Source: Pseudomonadota bacterium (GTDB lineage: Bacteria; Chloroflexota; UBA5177; JAJPKF01). Taken from it: a stretch of DNA of 64,000 bases. Shown here piece after piece: positions 7,292-16,051 of the stretch. How positions within the stretch are numbered: position 1 is the stretch's first letter; every line of letters begins with the position of its first letter. Position numbers and translations under genes: made by a program. The stretch is taken from positions 1 through 64,000 of the forward strand of contig JAJPKF010000019.1 of NCBI GenBank assembly GCA_021323865.1, given 5' to 3'. Below the pieces are notes generated by a model. That model was given only the letters and a program-made list of their open reading frames with translations. It searched no databases and was not told the origin of the DNA.

Positions 7292-8374
7292 TTGGAGCGG
7301 TCTGGGGAGGGTGAGACGCGCGCGCCCGTCCTGATACCTCAGGTGGCGCCGTCCGGCATCGATGAGCTGGCCGTCCGTCCAGGAGTTGAGCGGCCCTCAA
7401 CGGATGACGGGTTGGAGGAAGCCCGCGAAGCCCGGAGGCAGCCGCACCAGCTGAGGGCTTCGCGCAGCCCAGGTGATCTCGTCATGCGTCTGCTGACGAC
7501 GGGAGCGGCTGCCCTCATCCTGGTGACGAGCATCGGCCTTTTCGCGACCCTCGCCATCCAGTCGCGAAGCGCCATCGGTCAGTTCGGCTTTGGTTTCCTG
7601 ACCGGCTCCGACTGGAACACCACCACCAACCAGTTCGCTGCCTTCCCGGCTATCGCTGGGACGCTCTACACATCAGTCCTGGCGCTGCTCCTGGCGGTTC
7701 CTGTGGGACTTTTGATCGCGGTCTATCTGTCTGAGATGGCCATGGCACAGGTCCGGCTTCCGCTGGGATTCCTGATCGAGCTGCTGGCAGCGATTCCGAG
7801 CATCGTGTACGGCCTCTGGGCCCTCTTTGTGCTCGTGCCCCTCGTTCAGCAGCACGTCTCGCCCTTCTTGAGCGGCCGTCTCGGGTTTCTGCCCTTCTTC
7901 GCCAATGCTTCCCCCACGGGGCTGGGGATACTCTCGGCCGCACTGGTTCTCTCGATCATGGTGCTGCCCACCATCACAGCCATCAGTCGTGACGTTCTGA
8001 TTGCCGTTCCCCGCAGCCAGCGAGAGGCCATGCTGGCTCTGGGCGCCACCCGCTGGGAAACTACCTGGAAGGTGGTGGTCCCAGGCGCCAGGGCGGGCAT
8101 CATCGGGGCGGTGATTCTGGGCCTTGGTCGGGCGGTCGGGGAGACGATGGCGGTCCAAATGGTTCTCGGCAACAGCCAATCGACCAGCTGGTCCGTCTTG
8201 GGTCTCGGCACCAGTATCGCCGCCACCATCGTGAATCAGTTCCAGGACGCCTTCGGAGGACTCTATCGCGCCTCCCTGTTGGAGCTGGCGCTGATTCTCC
8301 TGATTATGGCCGTCTGTCTCAACGCACTGGCACGGCTGTTGGTGTGGCGGGTAGCGGGAAGGTCGGCGACATGA
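7292..8374 (+). CDS. pstC: Phosphate ABC transporter permease PstC
   Basis: 360 residues using the TTG at 7292, which follows GGAGGAG by about 10 nt; an ATG at 7484 would remove a polar N-terminal tail of about 64 residues but leave all membrane helices. Six hydrophobic segments and the permease loop (REAMLALGATRWETTWKVV) that contacts the ATPase are visible. It forms the membrane channel with PstA. Its last codons overlap the pstA start (ATGA), so the two are translationally coupled. The long N-terminal tail before the first helix is longer than usual. Confidence 0.92.
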   Translation: MERSGEGETRAPVLIPQVAPSGIDELAVRPGVERPSTDDGLEEAREARRQPHQLRASRSPGDLVMRLLTTGAAALILVTSIGLFATLAIQSRSAIGQFGFGFLTGSDWNTTTNQFAAFPAIAGTLYTSVLALLLAVPVGLLIAVYLSEMAMAQVRLPLGFLIELLAAIPSIVYGLWALFVLVPLVQQHVSPFLSGRLGFLPFFANASPTGLGILSAALVLSIMVLPTITAISRDVLIAVPRSQREAMLALGATRWETTWKVVVPGARAGIIGAVILGLGRAVGETMAVQMVLGNSQSTSWSVLGLGTSIAATIVNQFQDAFGGLYRASLLELALILLIMAVCLNALARLLVWRVAGRSAT

Positions 8375-9234
8375 TCAGTGATCGCGGCATGACCCGACGC
8401 ATTCTGGTCGATCGGATGGGAACAGCGCTCGCGGTCGGCGCCGTCATCACGGCGCTCATTCCGTTGGGCGCCATGACGGCTTACGTGATCGCTCAGGGCG
8501 GGTCGGCGTTGAGTCTGAGCTTCTTCACGCAAGGTCCGCCTGCCGTCGAGGGCCAGGCGATCGGCGGCATGTTCCCCATGATCGTCGGCTCGCTCATCCT
8601 GATTGGTTTGACCTCATGCCTGGGCATACCCGTGGGATTGCTCAGCGGGATTTATCTCTGGCGGTATGGCGCCGGCTCCTTCGGACAGGCGGTGCGATTC
8701 GTCACCGACGTCATCGCGGGTATCCCGTCCATCCTGGCGGGTGTGATAGCCTTCGCGCTGGTGGTCCTGCCCACCGGCACCTACTCGGCATATTCGGCCG
8801 CCATTGCTCTGGCGCTCCTCATGTTCCCGACTGTCACTCGGGCGACGGAAACGGCGCTGGGCGCCGTGCCCACCGAGCTGCGCGAAGCGGCCCTGGGCCT
8901 TGGGGCGACCGAGTGGCGGGTAGTTGTACGGGTGGTCGTGCCCACCGCGGCCAGCGGCATCGTCACGGCGGTCGTCCTCGGCATCGCCCGGGTGACCGGA
9001 GAGACTGCGCCGCTAGTATTCACGGCCAACGGATTGCCGGTGGTCTCCACGAACATCTTCGGACCGATGGGGGCTCTTCCGCTGCAGATCTGGCAGGATG
9101 CAAACACCCCGTTTGCCACGGATCACCAGGCCGCGTTCGCGGGCGCACTGGTGCTATTCGGCATCATCCTGGCGCTGAATCTCATCGCGCGTATCCTCAC
9201 CTATCGACTCTCGCGTCGTACGCGGATTACCTAA
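8371..9234 (+). CDS. pstA: Phosphate ABC transporter permease PstA
   Basis: 287 residues from the ATG at 8371 that overlaps the pstC stop. Six membrane helices and the cytoplasmic EAA-type loop (REAALGLGATEWRVVVRVV) that couples to PstB are present, along with a conserved GIARVTGETAPLVFTA segment. With PstC it makes the phosphate channel. It lies in the pstC-pstA-pstB-phoU unit; pstB begins 13 nt downstream. Nothing is truncated. Confidence 0.93.
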   Translation: MISDRGMTRRILVDRMGTALAVGAVITALIPLGAMTAYVIAQGGSALSLSFFTQGPPAVEGQAIGGMFPMIVGSLILIGLTSCLGIPVGLLSGIYLWRYGAGSFGQAVRFVTDVIAGIPSILAGVIAFALVVLPTGTYSAYSAAIALALLMFPTVTRATETALGAVPTELREAALGLGATEWRVVVRVVVPTAASGIVTAVVLGIARVTGETAPLVFTANGLPVVSTNIFGPMGALPLQIWQDANTPFATDHQAAFAGALVLFGIILALNLIARILTYRLSRRTRIT

Positions 9235-9246
9235 GGAGCTGAGCAC

Positions 9247-10023
9247 ATGGCCGAAAGTGTACGGGCAGACGAGGTCTCGGCCTGGTACGGAAAGAAGCTG
9301 GCGATTCGGGACATCTCGGTCACCATGGAACCCAACAAGGTGACGGCCCTCATTGGCCCTTCGGGATGCGGGAAGTCAACCTTTCTGCGCTCCATCAACC
9401 GGCTGCATGAAGTCGTTCCCGGTGCCAAGGTGGCAGGGGACATCTGGGTTGGGGACAGAAACGTATACGGCAAAGACATGGATGCCGTGAAGGTCCGGGC
9501 GAATATCGGCATGGTGTTCCAGCGTCCCAACCCGTTCCCGACCATGTCCATCTACGACAACATCGCAGCCGGTCCTCGTCTTAGTGGGAGGGCTGGGAAA
9601 CGCAAACAGATGGATGAGCTGGTCGAACACAGCCTGCGGCAGGCAGCCTTATGGGATGAGGTGAAGGACCGGCTGAAGGAGCCGGCCACGGGGCTCTCCG
9701 GGGGGCAGCAGCAGCGCGTCTGCATTGCGCGCGCCCTGGCCATGAAACCCGGTGTGCTCTTGCTCGACGAGCCCTCCTCGGCACTGGATCCCATCGCGTC
9801 ATTCAAGATCGAGGAGCTGCTGCTTCAGCTCAAGAACGACTACACGATGGTTATCGTGACCCACAACATGCAGCAGGCAGCCCGAATCGCCGATTTCACG
9901 GGCTTCATGCTGGCGGGCACCGACTACGTGGGCGAGCTGGTGGAGTATGGCGAGACCACGAAGATGTTTTCCAATCCTTCGGACTCACGGACTGAGGCGT
10001 ACATCACTGGACGGTTCGGTTGA
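9247..10023 (+). CDS. pstB: Phosphate ABC transporter ATP-binding protein PstB
   Basis: 258 residues, normal length. Walker A GPSGCGKST (about 38-46), Q-loop region MVFQRPNPFPTMSIYDN typical of PstB, ABC signature LSGGQQQR (about 150), Walker B VLLLDEPSSALDP and the switch His in VIVTHNMQQA are intact. It hydrolyses ATP to drive phosphate import through PstC/PstA on the cytoplasmic face. AAGGAG precedes the ATG. The stop overlaps the phoU start (TGATG). Confidence 0.96.
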   Translation: MAESVRADEVSAWYGKKLAIRDISVTMEPNKVTALIGPSGCGKSTFLRSINRLHEVVPGAKVAGDIWVGDRNVYGKDMDAVKVRANIGMVFQRPNPFPTMSIYDNIAAGPRLSGRAGKRKQMDELVEHSLRQAALWDEVKDRLKEPATGLSGGQQQRVCIARALAMKPGVLLLDEPSSALDPIASFKIEELLLQLKNDYTMVIVTHNMQQAARIADFTGFMLAGTDYVGELVEYGETTKMFSNPSDSRTEAYITGRFG

Positions 10024-10724
10024 TGGGCCAGGGCGCGGCAGCCATCCGAGAGCACTACCTTCGTCAGCTCACCGAGTTGGACCAGGCCGTTCAGCACATG
10101 GGCGACGCGGTTCTGGAGACCATGCGATCAAGCCTCGACACGCTCGATCGCATGGATGTCGCTCGCGCCAAGGAGCTGGTCGAAAACGACAACGTGATCG
10201 ATCGCATGCGCCACTCCATCGAAGAACGAGCCTTTACCCTGATTGCCACCCAGCAGCCGGCCGCGAGCGATTTGCGCTTGGTTATGGCAGCCTCCACTGT
10301 CGCCACCGAACTGGAGCGAATCGGCGACTATTGCTCGGGCATTGCCAAGATTGTGCTCATCATGGCGGCGGAACCGGAGGGCGGATCGACGGCCGGAATC
10401 CACCGGATGGCCGCCATCACCGACAACCTGCTCACGCGCGCGCTCGAAGCTTTCAAGGCTCGGGACATCGACGTTGCGGCAGCAGTCTGGATGAACGACG
10501 ACGAGGTCGACGACCTCTACCACGACGTTTTCCAGGAGCAGATCGAGGAGATGGCCGCCCATAAGTCGACCGTGCGGCGGGGCACCTACATGCTCTGGGT
10601 TGCCCACAACGTCGAACGAATGGCCGACAGGGTCACCAATATCGCCGAGAGCGTGGCCTTTGTGGTGACCGGCGACGTCGCGGCATTTCGAGACCGGCTG
10701 GAAATGGAGTCGGTTCCCGGATAA
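10023..10724 (+). CDS. phoU: Phosphate signalling protein PhoU
   Basis: 233 residues made of two similar three-helix PhoU repeats; each contains the metal-binding type helix pair with acidic residues (first repeat ERIGDYCSGIAK, second NVERMADRVTNIAESV). PhoU links the Pst transporter to the phosphate-sensing kinase and restrains uptake when phosphate is plentiful. The ATG at 10023 sits inside the pstB stop, so it is translationally coupled; a TTG one codon earlier is an alternative. The cognate kinase and DNA-binding regulator are not in this window. Confidence 0.93.
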   Translation: MGQGAAAIREHYLRQLTELDQAVQHMGDAVLETMRSSLDTLDRMDVARAKELVENDNVIDRMRHSIEERAFTLIATQQPAASDLRLVMAASTVATELERIGDYCSGIAKIVLIMAAEPEGGSTAGIHRMAAITDNLLTRALEAFKARDIDVAAAVWMNDDEVDDLYHDVFQEQIEEMAAHKSTVRRGTYMLWVAHNVERMADRVTNIAESVAFVVTGDVAAFRDRLEMESVPG

Positions 10725-10754
10725 GACGTTCTGGGCCGGTACCGGAGTGGGGGC

Positions 10755-11411
10755 CTACGGTAGTGCTGCCTCCGGACGACGGATGAGAGCCACCGATATC
10801 CAGGCGGACCAGATCAGAAAGGCGAGATAGTCCAGCACCTCGAGGATCGCGAGTCCCTGCGAGGATGGCCAGACCAGGAGCAAGCCGGCGATGAGTGCCA
10901 CCGCCGCGACAATCAATCCAAAGAGGCTGCCGATTGTCCCCAAGACTCCCGCCAACTTTGAGGCGAGAGATCCGCCCACCAGGAGTGCAATCAGCGGGAA
11001 GAACGAGAAGCCGAACAGCATGATCACGTGGTCATGCAATCCGACCATGGTTGAGGCGGCGGGATAGTGACCCGCGATTCGGTCGGCAAGGGAGGATATG
11101 GTCGCCTGGGACACGACCTGGAGCGCGAGCCAGACCGCGCCACCCGCCACGGCCACCGGCGCCCAGGTGAGAGACGTGCGAATGCGTCCCCAGAGCCCGC
11201 CCAAGAAGATGAGATAGGCAACCCAGCTGAGGCCGAACACATAGCCCTGCAGGAGCAGGGCAGTGCGATGGTCGGCGTAGTAGCTCACGATCTTGTGGAC
11301 TGAGTCACTCGCCAGTGGGGGTTGCGGAGCCAGCGCGAGACCGGCAGCAACATTGAGTACGACAAAGACGAGCCCGGCGATGCCTGCCAACTTCTTGACT
11401 TCGAGATTCAT
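10755..11411 (-). CDS. Multi-pass membrane protein of unknown function
   Basis: 218 residues from the ATG at 11411. About six hydrophobic segments alternate with short loops; the start follows with LAGIAGLVFVVLNVAAGLAL as the first helix. An acidic/His loop (SSLADRIAGHYPAASTMVGLHDHVIMLFG) lies between helices 3 and 4. The pattern recalls DUF4386-type membrane proteins of Terrabacteria, but I cannot assign it. It is convergent with phoU (30 bp apart) and divergent from uppP, with no sign of belonging to the Pst unit. Confidence 0.7.
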   Translation of the reverse strand: MNLEVKKLAGIAGLVFVVLNVAAGLALAPQPPLASDSVHKIVSYYADHRTALLLQGYVFGLSWVAYLIFLGGLWGRIRTSLTWAPVAVAGGAVWLALQVVSQATISSLADRIAGHYPAASTMVGLHDHVIMLFGFSFFPLIALLVGGSLASKLAGVLGTIGSLFGLIVAAVALIAGLLLVWPSSQGLAILEVLDYLAFLIWSAWISVALIRRPEAALP

Positions 11412-11601
11412 GTCCCACCACATAAATTTGGAGTGGCGCCGCTTTCCGGGAATTGGTCGGGAAGCTCGACCCTCGGCTACTACGGTAACGGTCACGTCTT
11501 CCAGCCATCTTCCGGAATGGGTCCGCTCCTTGGTTGATGTAGGTAGTGCCGGGAGCATCCGGGGACCGGACGACCACCCCCGGTCTCACTAGAATGCCTT
11601 G

Positions 11602-12582
11602 ATGCATCTGCTCCAGGCCGTGATTCTCAGCATTCTTCAGGGAATATCGGAGCTGTTCCCGGTCTCGAGCCTGGGACACGCCGTCATCCTTCCCAAGCTC
11701 CTGCGCTGGTCCATCAACGAGACGTCGCCGCGCTGGCTGGCGTTCCTGGTGGCTCTTCATATCGGGACCGCGGCGGCTCTGCTCATCTACTTCTGGCGAG
11801 ACTGGCGAACGGTTGTCCTCGCCTTTGTCGAGAGCGTCAAGAAGGCGGAAATCGGAGATGGGCACGATCAGCGGCTGGCCTGGATGGTCCTCTTGGGAAC
11901 GATACCGGCTGGCCTCGTGGGGTTCGTTTTGGAGAAACCGCTGCGGAGCTTGTTCGCCTCACCATTCGTGGCGGCCTCATTCCTGGTGGTCAATGGGCTG
12001 ATCATGTATGCGGGCGAGCGTCTTCTCCAGCGTCAGCTGCAAGAGCGGCAGGAAGCACGCTCATCCACTCGCGAGGAGACCGTGGTGGCTCGACTGCAAC
12101 GCGTGGCGGCGGGCGGTCCCGTGCCCGCGGGCGCATCGGGCAGCGGCGATGTCTTGGAAGCCGCGGTGCCCCCCGCGCCGGAGAGATACCGCGACATCAC
12201 GCAGCTCCGGTGGCGAGACGCCGCCGTGGTGGGGTTCGCGCAGGTGGGAGCACTGATTCCCGGCATCTCCCGATCCGGAGTAACCATGGTGGCGGGGCTC
12301 GCGGCTGGGCTTACACACGAAGCGGCGGCCCGCTATGCTTTTCTCCTGGCCACACCGCTGATCGGAGCCGCCGGTCTGCTGGAGCTTCCGCAGCTGTTCG
12401 CGCCCGCTGGGCGGCACATTCTCGGCTATGCCTTACTCGGAATCCTTCTCGCGGGTCTGGCGGCCTACTCCTCGGTCCGCTACCTCATGCGCTACTTCGA
12501 GTTCGGTCGTCTCTACCCATTCGCGTATTATTGCCTGGGAGCAGGAGTGCTTAGTCTCCTGCTCCTCAGCGCGCACCTGTAG
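11602..12582 (+). CDS. uppP: Undecaprenyl-diphosphatase UppP (BacA family)
   Basis: 326 residues. The two family signatures are intact: GISELFPVSSLGH near residue 17 (the E-x3-P-V-S-S-x-G-H motif) and PGISRSGVT near residue 220. It removes a phosphate from undecaprenyl pyrophosphate so the lipid carrier can be reused in wall synthesis, and confers low-level bacitracin tolerance. At about 326 residues it is some 55 longer than typical BacA; the excess is a polar segment at about 138-198 (ERQEARSS... to PAPERYRDI) between membrane helices. The start ATG at 11602 has a TTG directly before it. A small membrane gene begins 8 nt downstream. Confidence 0.93.
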   Translation: MHLLQAVILSILQGISELFPVSSLGHAVILPKLLRWSINETSPRWLAFLVALHIGTAAALLIYFWRDWRTVVLAFVESVKKAEIGDGHDQRLAWMVLLGTIPAGLVGFVLEKPLRSLFASPFVAASFLVVNGLIMYAGERLLQRQLQERQEARSSTREETVVARLQRVAAGGPVPAGASGSGDVLEAAVPPAPERYRDITQLRWRDAAVVGFAQVGALIPGISRSGVTMVAGLAAGLTHEAAARYAFLLATPLIGAAGLLELPQLFAPAGRHILGYALLGILLAGLAAYSSVRYLMRYFEFGRLYPFAYYCLGAGVLSLLLLSAHL

Positions 12583-12590
12583 GAGAGCCG

Positions 12591-12806
12591 ATGAGTCGGG
12601 GGGTCATCTTTGCGCTCGCCATTCTGGCGGGAGCCATCTGCGTCATCCTGGTGGTGCTCTACTGGACGGGTAGCGCCGGTTTTGGTCATCACGCCGACGG
12701 TCCGGCCGGGCTCAAGAACTTCAAGCACGGTGTGCTCTTTCTGGTGCTGGCCGTTCTGGCCTTTCTGTTCGCGGCGGTGATGCGACCCACCGCCCGTTCC
12801 GTCTAA
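12591..12806 (+). CDS. Small two-helix membrane protein
   Basis: 71 residues with hydrophobic helices at about 4-24 and 46-64 and a polar HHADGPAGLKNFKHG loop. No family recognised. GGAG precedes the ATG, and it follows uppP by 8 nt. The TAA stop at 12804 is immediately followed, in the +1 frame, by an open frame that enters the N-terminus of the Ppx/GppA domain, which itself has no normal start codon. It may therefore be an independent peptide or the membrane anchor of a frameshift fusion. Confidence 0.6.
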   Translation: MSRGVIFALAILAGAICVILVVLYWTGSAGFGHHADGPAGLKNFKHGVLFLVLAVLAFLFAAVMRPTARSV

Positions 12807-12870
12807 ACCTCCGACGCCCGGAGATATCTGGGCCGTCCTCGATATCGGCTCAAACACGGTCCGGCTCCTG

Positions 12871-13713
12871 GTGGCTCAACGCCTCGGTGGCCGGCTGGAG
12901 GCCCTGGCCGACGACAGTCGCTTCGTGCGCCTGGGTGCCGGGGTTGATGCTTCCGGCCGGCTTGATCCGGAGCGCATACGCCGGGCTGTGGCAGCTATCG
13001 AGGACCTAAATCATCGTGCGGCCACGCTCTCGAATCGGCCGGTGCTGGCGGTGGCCACGAGCGCCGTTCGTGACGCGAGCAATGGCGCCGAGCTTTTGGA
13101 CCGGATCCGTGAGCGGACCGGCATAGCCGTGCAGGTGCTGACCGGCGACGAGGAGGCGGCCCTGACATTCCGGGGCGCCACGCTTGAAATACCCGAGAAG
13201 CGCTCGACCTTGGTCTGCGACCTCGGCGGCGGAAGCGCGGAGCTGATCTCCGGGCACGCCAAGAGGATCACCTGGCAAGAGTCGCTGCCGCTGGGAGCCG
13301 GCCGCCTTACCGAGCGTTTCGTGCGCCATGATCCGCCGGGACGAGAGGAGGTGACGGCGCTGAGCGATGCCATACGCTCGCTGCTCCGGCCCCTGCCGAA
13401 AGAGGCGTGGGACCTGCTGCTGCTCACGGGAGGGACAAGCAGTCACGTGGCCCGAATGGTGGGCAAGCGGGGCGACACCGTCGAGGTGACTTCCAGAGAG
13501 CTTCTGCGAGCTCAGGCCCTCGTGCACACCACACCGGCGGCCGAGCTGGTCCGAATGTATGGAATGACTCCCGAACGGGCAAGCGTGTTAGCCGCGGGCG
13601 TGACGGCTCTGGTTGCCGTATGGGAATGGGCGTCTGTGCCCGTCATCCGGATCACAAAGCACGGCCTTCGGGAGGGCGTCATTCTGGCCCAGGAGGATCG
13701 CGAGCTGCGTTAG
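12871..13713 (+). CDS. Exopolyphosphatase / pppGpp phosphohydrolase family protein (Ppx/GppA)
   Basis: The first available GTG (12871) gives 280 residues, but it lies after the conserved phosphate-1 motif of the ASKHA fold: the same frame upstream reads WAVLDIGSNTVRLLV (about 12829-12873). Between the in-frame TGA at 12778 and that motif there is no ATG, GTG or TTG. Other motifs are intact: ATSAVRDASN, GDEEAALTFRG, CDLGGGSAELI (phosphate-2) and LLLTGGTSSHVARMVG. The real protein therefore probably starts upstream, from a rare start codon or by +1 frameshifting from the preceding gene, and has about 296 residues. It would cleave polyphosphate or pppGpp; sequence alone does not decide which. 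Confidence 0.85.
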   Translation: MAQRLGGRLEALADDSRFVRLGAGVDASGRLDPERIRRAVAAIEDLNHRAATLSNRPVLAVATSAVRDASNGAELLDRIRERTGIAVQVLTGDEEAALTFRGATLEIPEKRSTLVCDLGGGSAELISGHAKRITWQESLPLGAGRLTERFVRHDPPGREEVTALSDAIRSLLRPLPKEAWDLLLLTGGTSSHVARMVGKRGDTVEVTSRELLRAQALVHTTPAAELVRMYGMTPERASVLAAGVTALVAVWEWASVPVIRITKHGLREGVILAQEDRELR

Positions 13714-13811
13714 ACTGGTGAGCACGGCCGGGTGGCGCACTGCAGGCGCCTCGATGCTGTTCCTGAGCTTGTTCCCGGCCCATCACTCACCGGAGGCGAT
13801 CCTCTTTCTTC

Positions 13812-14084
13812 ATGGCCAATACCAAGTCGGCAATCAAGCACATCCGCACTTCCGAGCGGCGGCGGGTACGGAATCGAGCGGTGAAGACCACGGCGCGCAC
13901 CTACGTCAAGCGTGCGCGTCAGGCGATCTTCCAATCTCCTGCCGAGTCGACCGCACAGATCACGGACGCGATTCAGGCTCTGGATCGTGCGGCTCAGAAG
14001 GGCGTGATTCACCGGAATAACGCCGCGCGACGGAAGTCCCGACTGATCAAGCTGCTCCGCTCAAGCGAGACGTCCAAGGCGTAA
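13812..14084 (+). CDS. rpsT: 30S ribosomal protein S20
   Basis: 90 residues, basic and helical, starting MANTKSAIKHIRTSERRRVRN and containing the family segment KGVIHRNNAARRKSRL. It binds 16S rRNA in the lower body of the small subunit. The length and start are typical. A GGAGG lies rather far (about 14 nt) before the ATG. It faces holA on the other strand, the pair that commonly neighbours it in bacteria. Confidence 0.97.
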   Translation: MANTKSAIKHIRTSERRRVRNRAVKTTARTYVKRARQAIFQSPAESTAQITDAIQALDRAAQKGVIHRNNAARRKSRLIKLLRSSETSKA

Positions 14085-14113
14085 GCGTCGACCCTGCTGC
14101 GAGGCCACGCGCT

Positions 14114-15109
14114 TCAGCTGGTGAGATCGGCCACCAAGGTTTCCAGCTGGGCCTCGCGAGATTCGCCGTTCTTGATCGCCTGTTCGACGGCCGCCAATGT
14201 CTCGATCCCCCGGCGAAGCTGCGCATCGCTCAGGTTCTTCGCCTGCGAGAAGTAGCGCTTGGCGTAGTAGGGCGGTAGCTTCAGCCTGCTGACGATGGCG
14301 TCTCTGTCCGCTCCCGATGAATCCAGAAGCCGGATCTGAAGCAGTATCCGAAACTGACGTGCCAGCAGCCTGAGGAGGCGTAAGGACAGCTCGGACTCGT
14401 TCGACGCTACCTGTTTGAGCTGACGATGGAGCAAGCGCAGCGCCGTGTCCCTCCGCCGCAATGCGATGGCGTCGATCAGGGGGAAGATTGACTCCTCGGC
14501 GCTCTCGGGCACCAACTTTTCGACCATCGGCTCCGTAACACGCCCTTCGGGTGCGGAAGCCGCCCGCAGCTTCTCGAGCTCCGCTCCCGCGATCCCCAAT
14601 TGCTGACCGACTCGGGCCGCCAGCAGCACCGCCGCCGGTGGCTCCAATATGAGGCCGACCTCTTTCGACCGGCTCTGAAGCCATCCCACCATGTCTGCCG
14701 GGCCGGGCGCCGGGAACTCGCGGACACGAAAGCCGGCTCCGGCATCTTTGGCGAGCTGAAGCGCCTCCTTCACCAGCGGCGCGTCTCGCTTGGCGCCGGC
14801 GGCCGCAACGACCACGGTGGTTGAGTCCGCGGTGCTCTCACGCAGATCCTCCAATGTCAGGCCCTGATCGTCCTTTGCCTTGGCCGATCGCCGCCCGGAT
14901 GCTTTGCCGGCATCGCCGAGACCATCCAGGATGATGAGGCGCTCACTCGAGAACAGGCCCGGTGTTCCCACGGTCAGGAGAACCTCCGCGCGGCTCTTCT
15001 GCTGAGGATCGAGGCGCATGACATCCACAGGATCGAACCGCTTCCTTGCCTTCGCGAGCGCCAAGCCCATCGAGTAGCGATCTTCGCCAAACAAGACCAC
15101 GACAGGCAT
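14114..15109 (-). CDS. holA: DNA polymerase III delta subunit (clamp-loader)
   Basis: 331 residues, usual length. The N-terminal beta-clamp-binding AAA+ -like domain begins VVLFGEDRYSMGLAL, domain II has the interaction segment around EFPAPGPADMVGWLQSRSKEVGL, and the C-terminal collar domain ends in LLRLLARQFRILLQIRLLD and LPPYYAKRYFSQAKNLS, a characteristic HolA segment. It opens the sliding clamp during replication. It lies 36 nt downstream of the SecD-like gene and is probably co-transcribed with it. Confidence 0.95.
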   Translation of the reverse strand: MPVVVLFGEDRYSMGLALAKARKRFDPVDVMRLDPQQKSRAEVLLTVGTPGLFSSERLIILDGLGDAGKASGRRSAKAKDDQGLTLEDLRESTADSTTVVVAAAGAKRDAPLVKEALQLAKDAGAGFRVREFPAPGPADMVGWLQSRSKEVGLILEPPAAVLLAARVGQQLGIAGAELEKLRAASAPEGRVTEPMVEKLVPESAEESIFPLIDAIALRRRDTALRLLHRQLKQVASNESELSLRLLRLLARQFRILLQIRLLDSSGADRDAIVSRLKLPPYYAKRYFSQAKNLSDAQLRRGIETLAAVEQAIKNGESREAQLETLVADLTS

Positions 15110-15145
15110 CCGGCTAGCGGATCAATGCGGTGGCCGCGTGGCCAA

Positions 15146-15919
15146 CTATTGGAGCGAGGTGATGCGAAGCGCGATCGGAAGCAGCCCAGAGTGCAGGTCG
15201 GCGATGACCTCCCGCGGCCCGAGTGGGTGGTCGAGAGACCTGGCAACGGGGAACCCAAGCAGGACGCTTCCGCCGCAGATCGCCGTCAGTATCTGAGGAT
15301 CGCTCACCACTCTTCGATCCAGAACCACCGGCGCAAAGCCTTTGATGTTGGAGGAAGTGAACTTGCAGAAGCGCTTCGAGCCGTTCTTGTTGAAGTCCAT
15401 GGCGGCATAGTCGTAGCGGCCGCGGCGTTCGAGGCGCACCGTTCGGCGCTTTATGCCGGGCCGCGCAACGATGACCCGAACCACGGGAAGATTCTTATTG
15501 GCGGATGTGACCGCATCGTGGATGTATCGCACCGCCGAGCCAGCGGGCAAGCTCTTCTTCGCATCCGGCACCCTGACGCCGAACCCGAAGCGGCCGATGC
15601 CGGACACATCGTCCGCCAGCCAGCGAAGCCAGCGAATGTCGTGGGGGAGCACGATAGCGATGCAGGAGGAGCTGCTCAGGCGCACGCTTGCCTTACGGAA
15701 TCCGAAGCCATGGTGGACGCGACTGGCGACCACCTTCCGAGCGGCTGCCATGTCGGCCGCCGTGGCAGACTGCGCCGAGCACAGAAGAATCGACGATCCT
15801 CGAATCGTGTTTCGGGTCGCGTTGCCCGCGTGCGCCGGCGCGGCCACATACGACAGCAGGGCTAGTGCGGGCAGCACGGCGGCGACGTTCCTCCAGCGTC
15901 TCAATCCCTGGTACGACAT
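15146..15919 (-). CDS. Exported orphan protein resembling the SecD P1 periplasmic domain
   Basis: 257 residues with a signal peptide (about 8-32, ending APAHAG). The C-terminal half follows the SecD P1 pattern: a small beta-domain, then DFNKNGSKRFCKFTSSNIKGF, APVVLDRRVVSDPQI and CGGSVLLGF, which parallel the F-x3-G...F...T..N, A..LD..V.S.P.I and I.GGSA.I.G signatures. No SecD membrane helices follow. In SecD this domain helps pull translocated proteins across; here it would be soluble outside the membrane. Two Cys in the family segments (FCKF, ICGG) are unusual. Function is unknown; annotation as full SecD would be wrong. Confidence 0.65.
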   Translation of the reverse strand: MSYQGLRRWRNVAAVLPALALLSYVAAPAHAGNATRNTIRGSSILLCSAQSATAADMAAARKVVASRVHHGFGFRKASVRLSSSSCIAIVLPHDIRWLRWLADDVSGIGRFGFGVRVPDAKKSLPAGSAVRYIHDAVTSANKNLPVVRVIVARPGIKRRTVRLERRGRYDYAAMDFNKNGSKRFCKFTSSNIKGFAPVVLDRRVVSDPQILTAICGGSVLLGFPVARSLDHPLGPREVIADLHSGLLPIALRITSLQ

Positions 15920-16051
15920 GGCGTCTCCCCGGCAGCGTTTGTCTCCCGCAGTCTAATCCCTCGGAGGGATCTTCGGAACGCTTCGCGGCATGTCCAGAGG
16001 ACGGAGCCGGCCCGGGGAGAAACCCGCTCGACGGCTCTCTAGACTGAGGTC

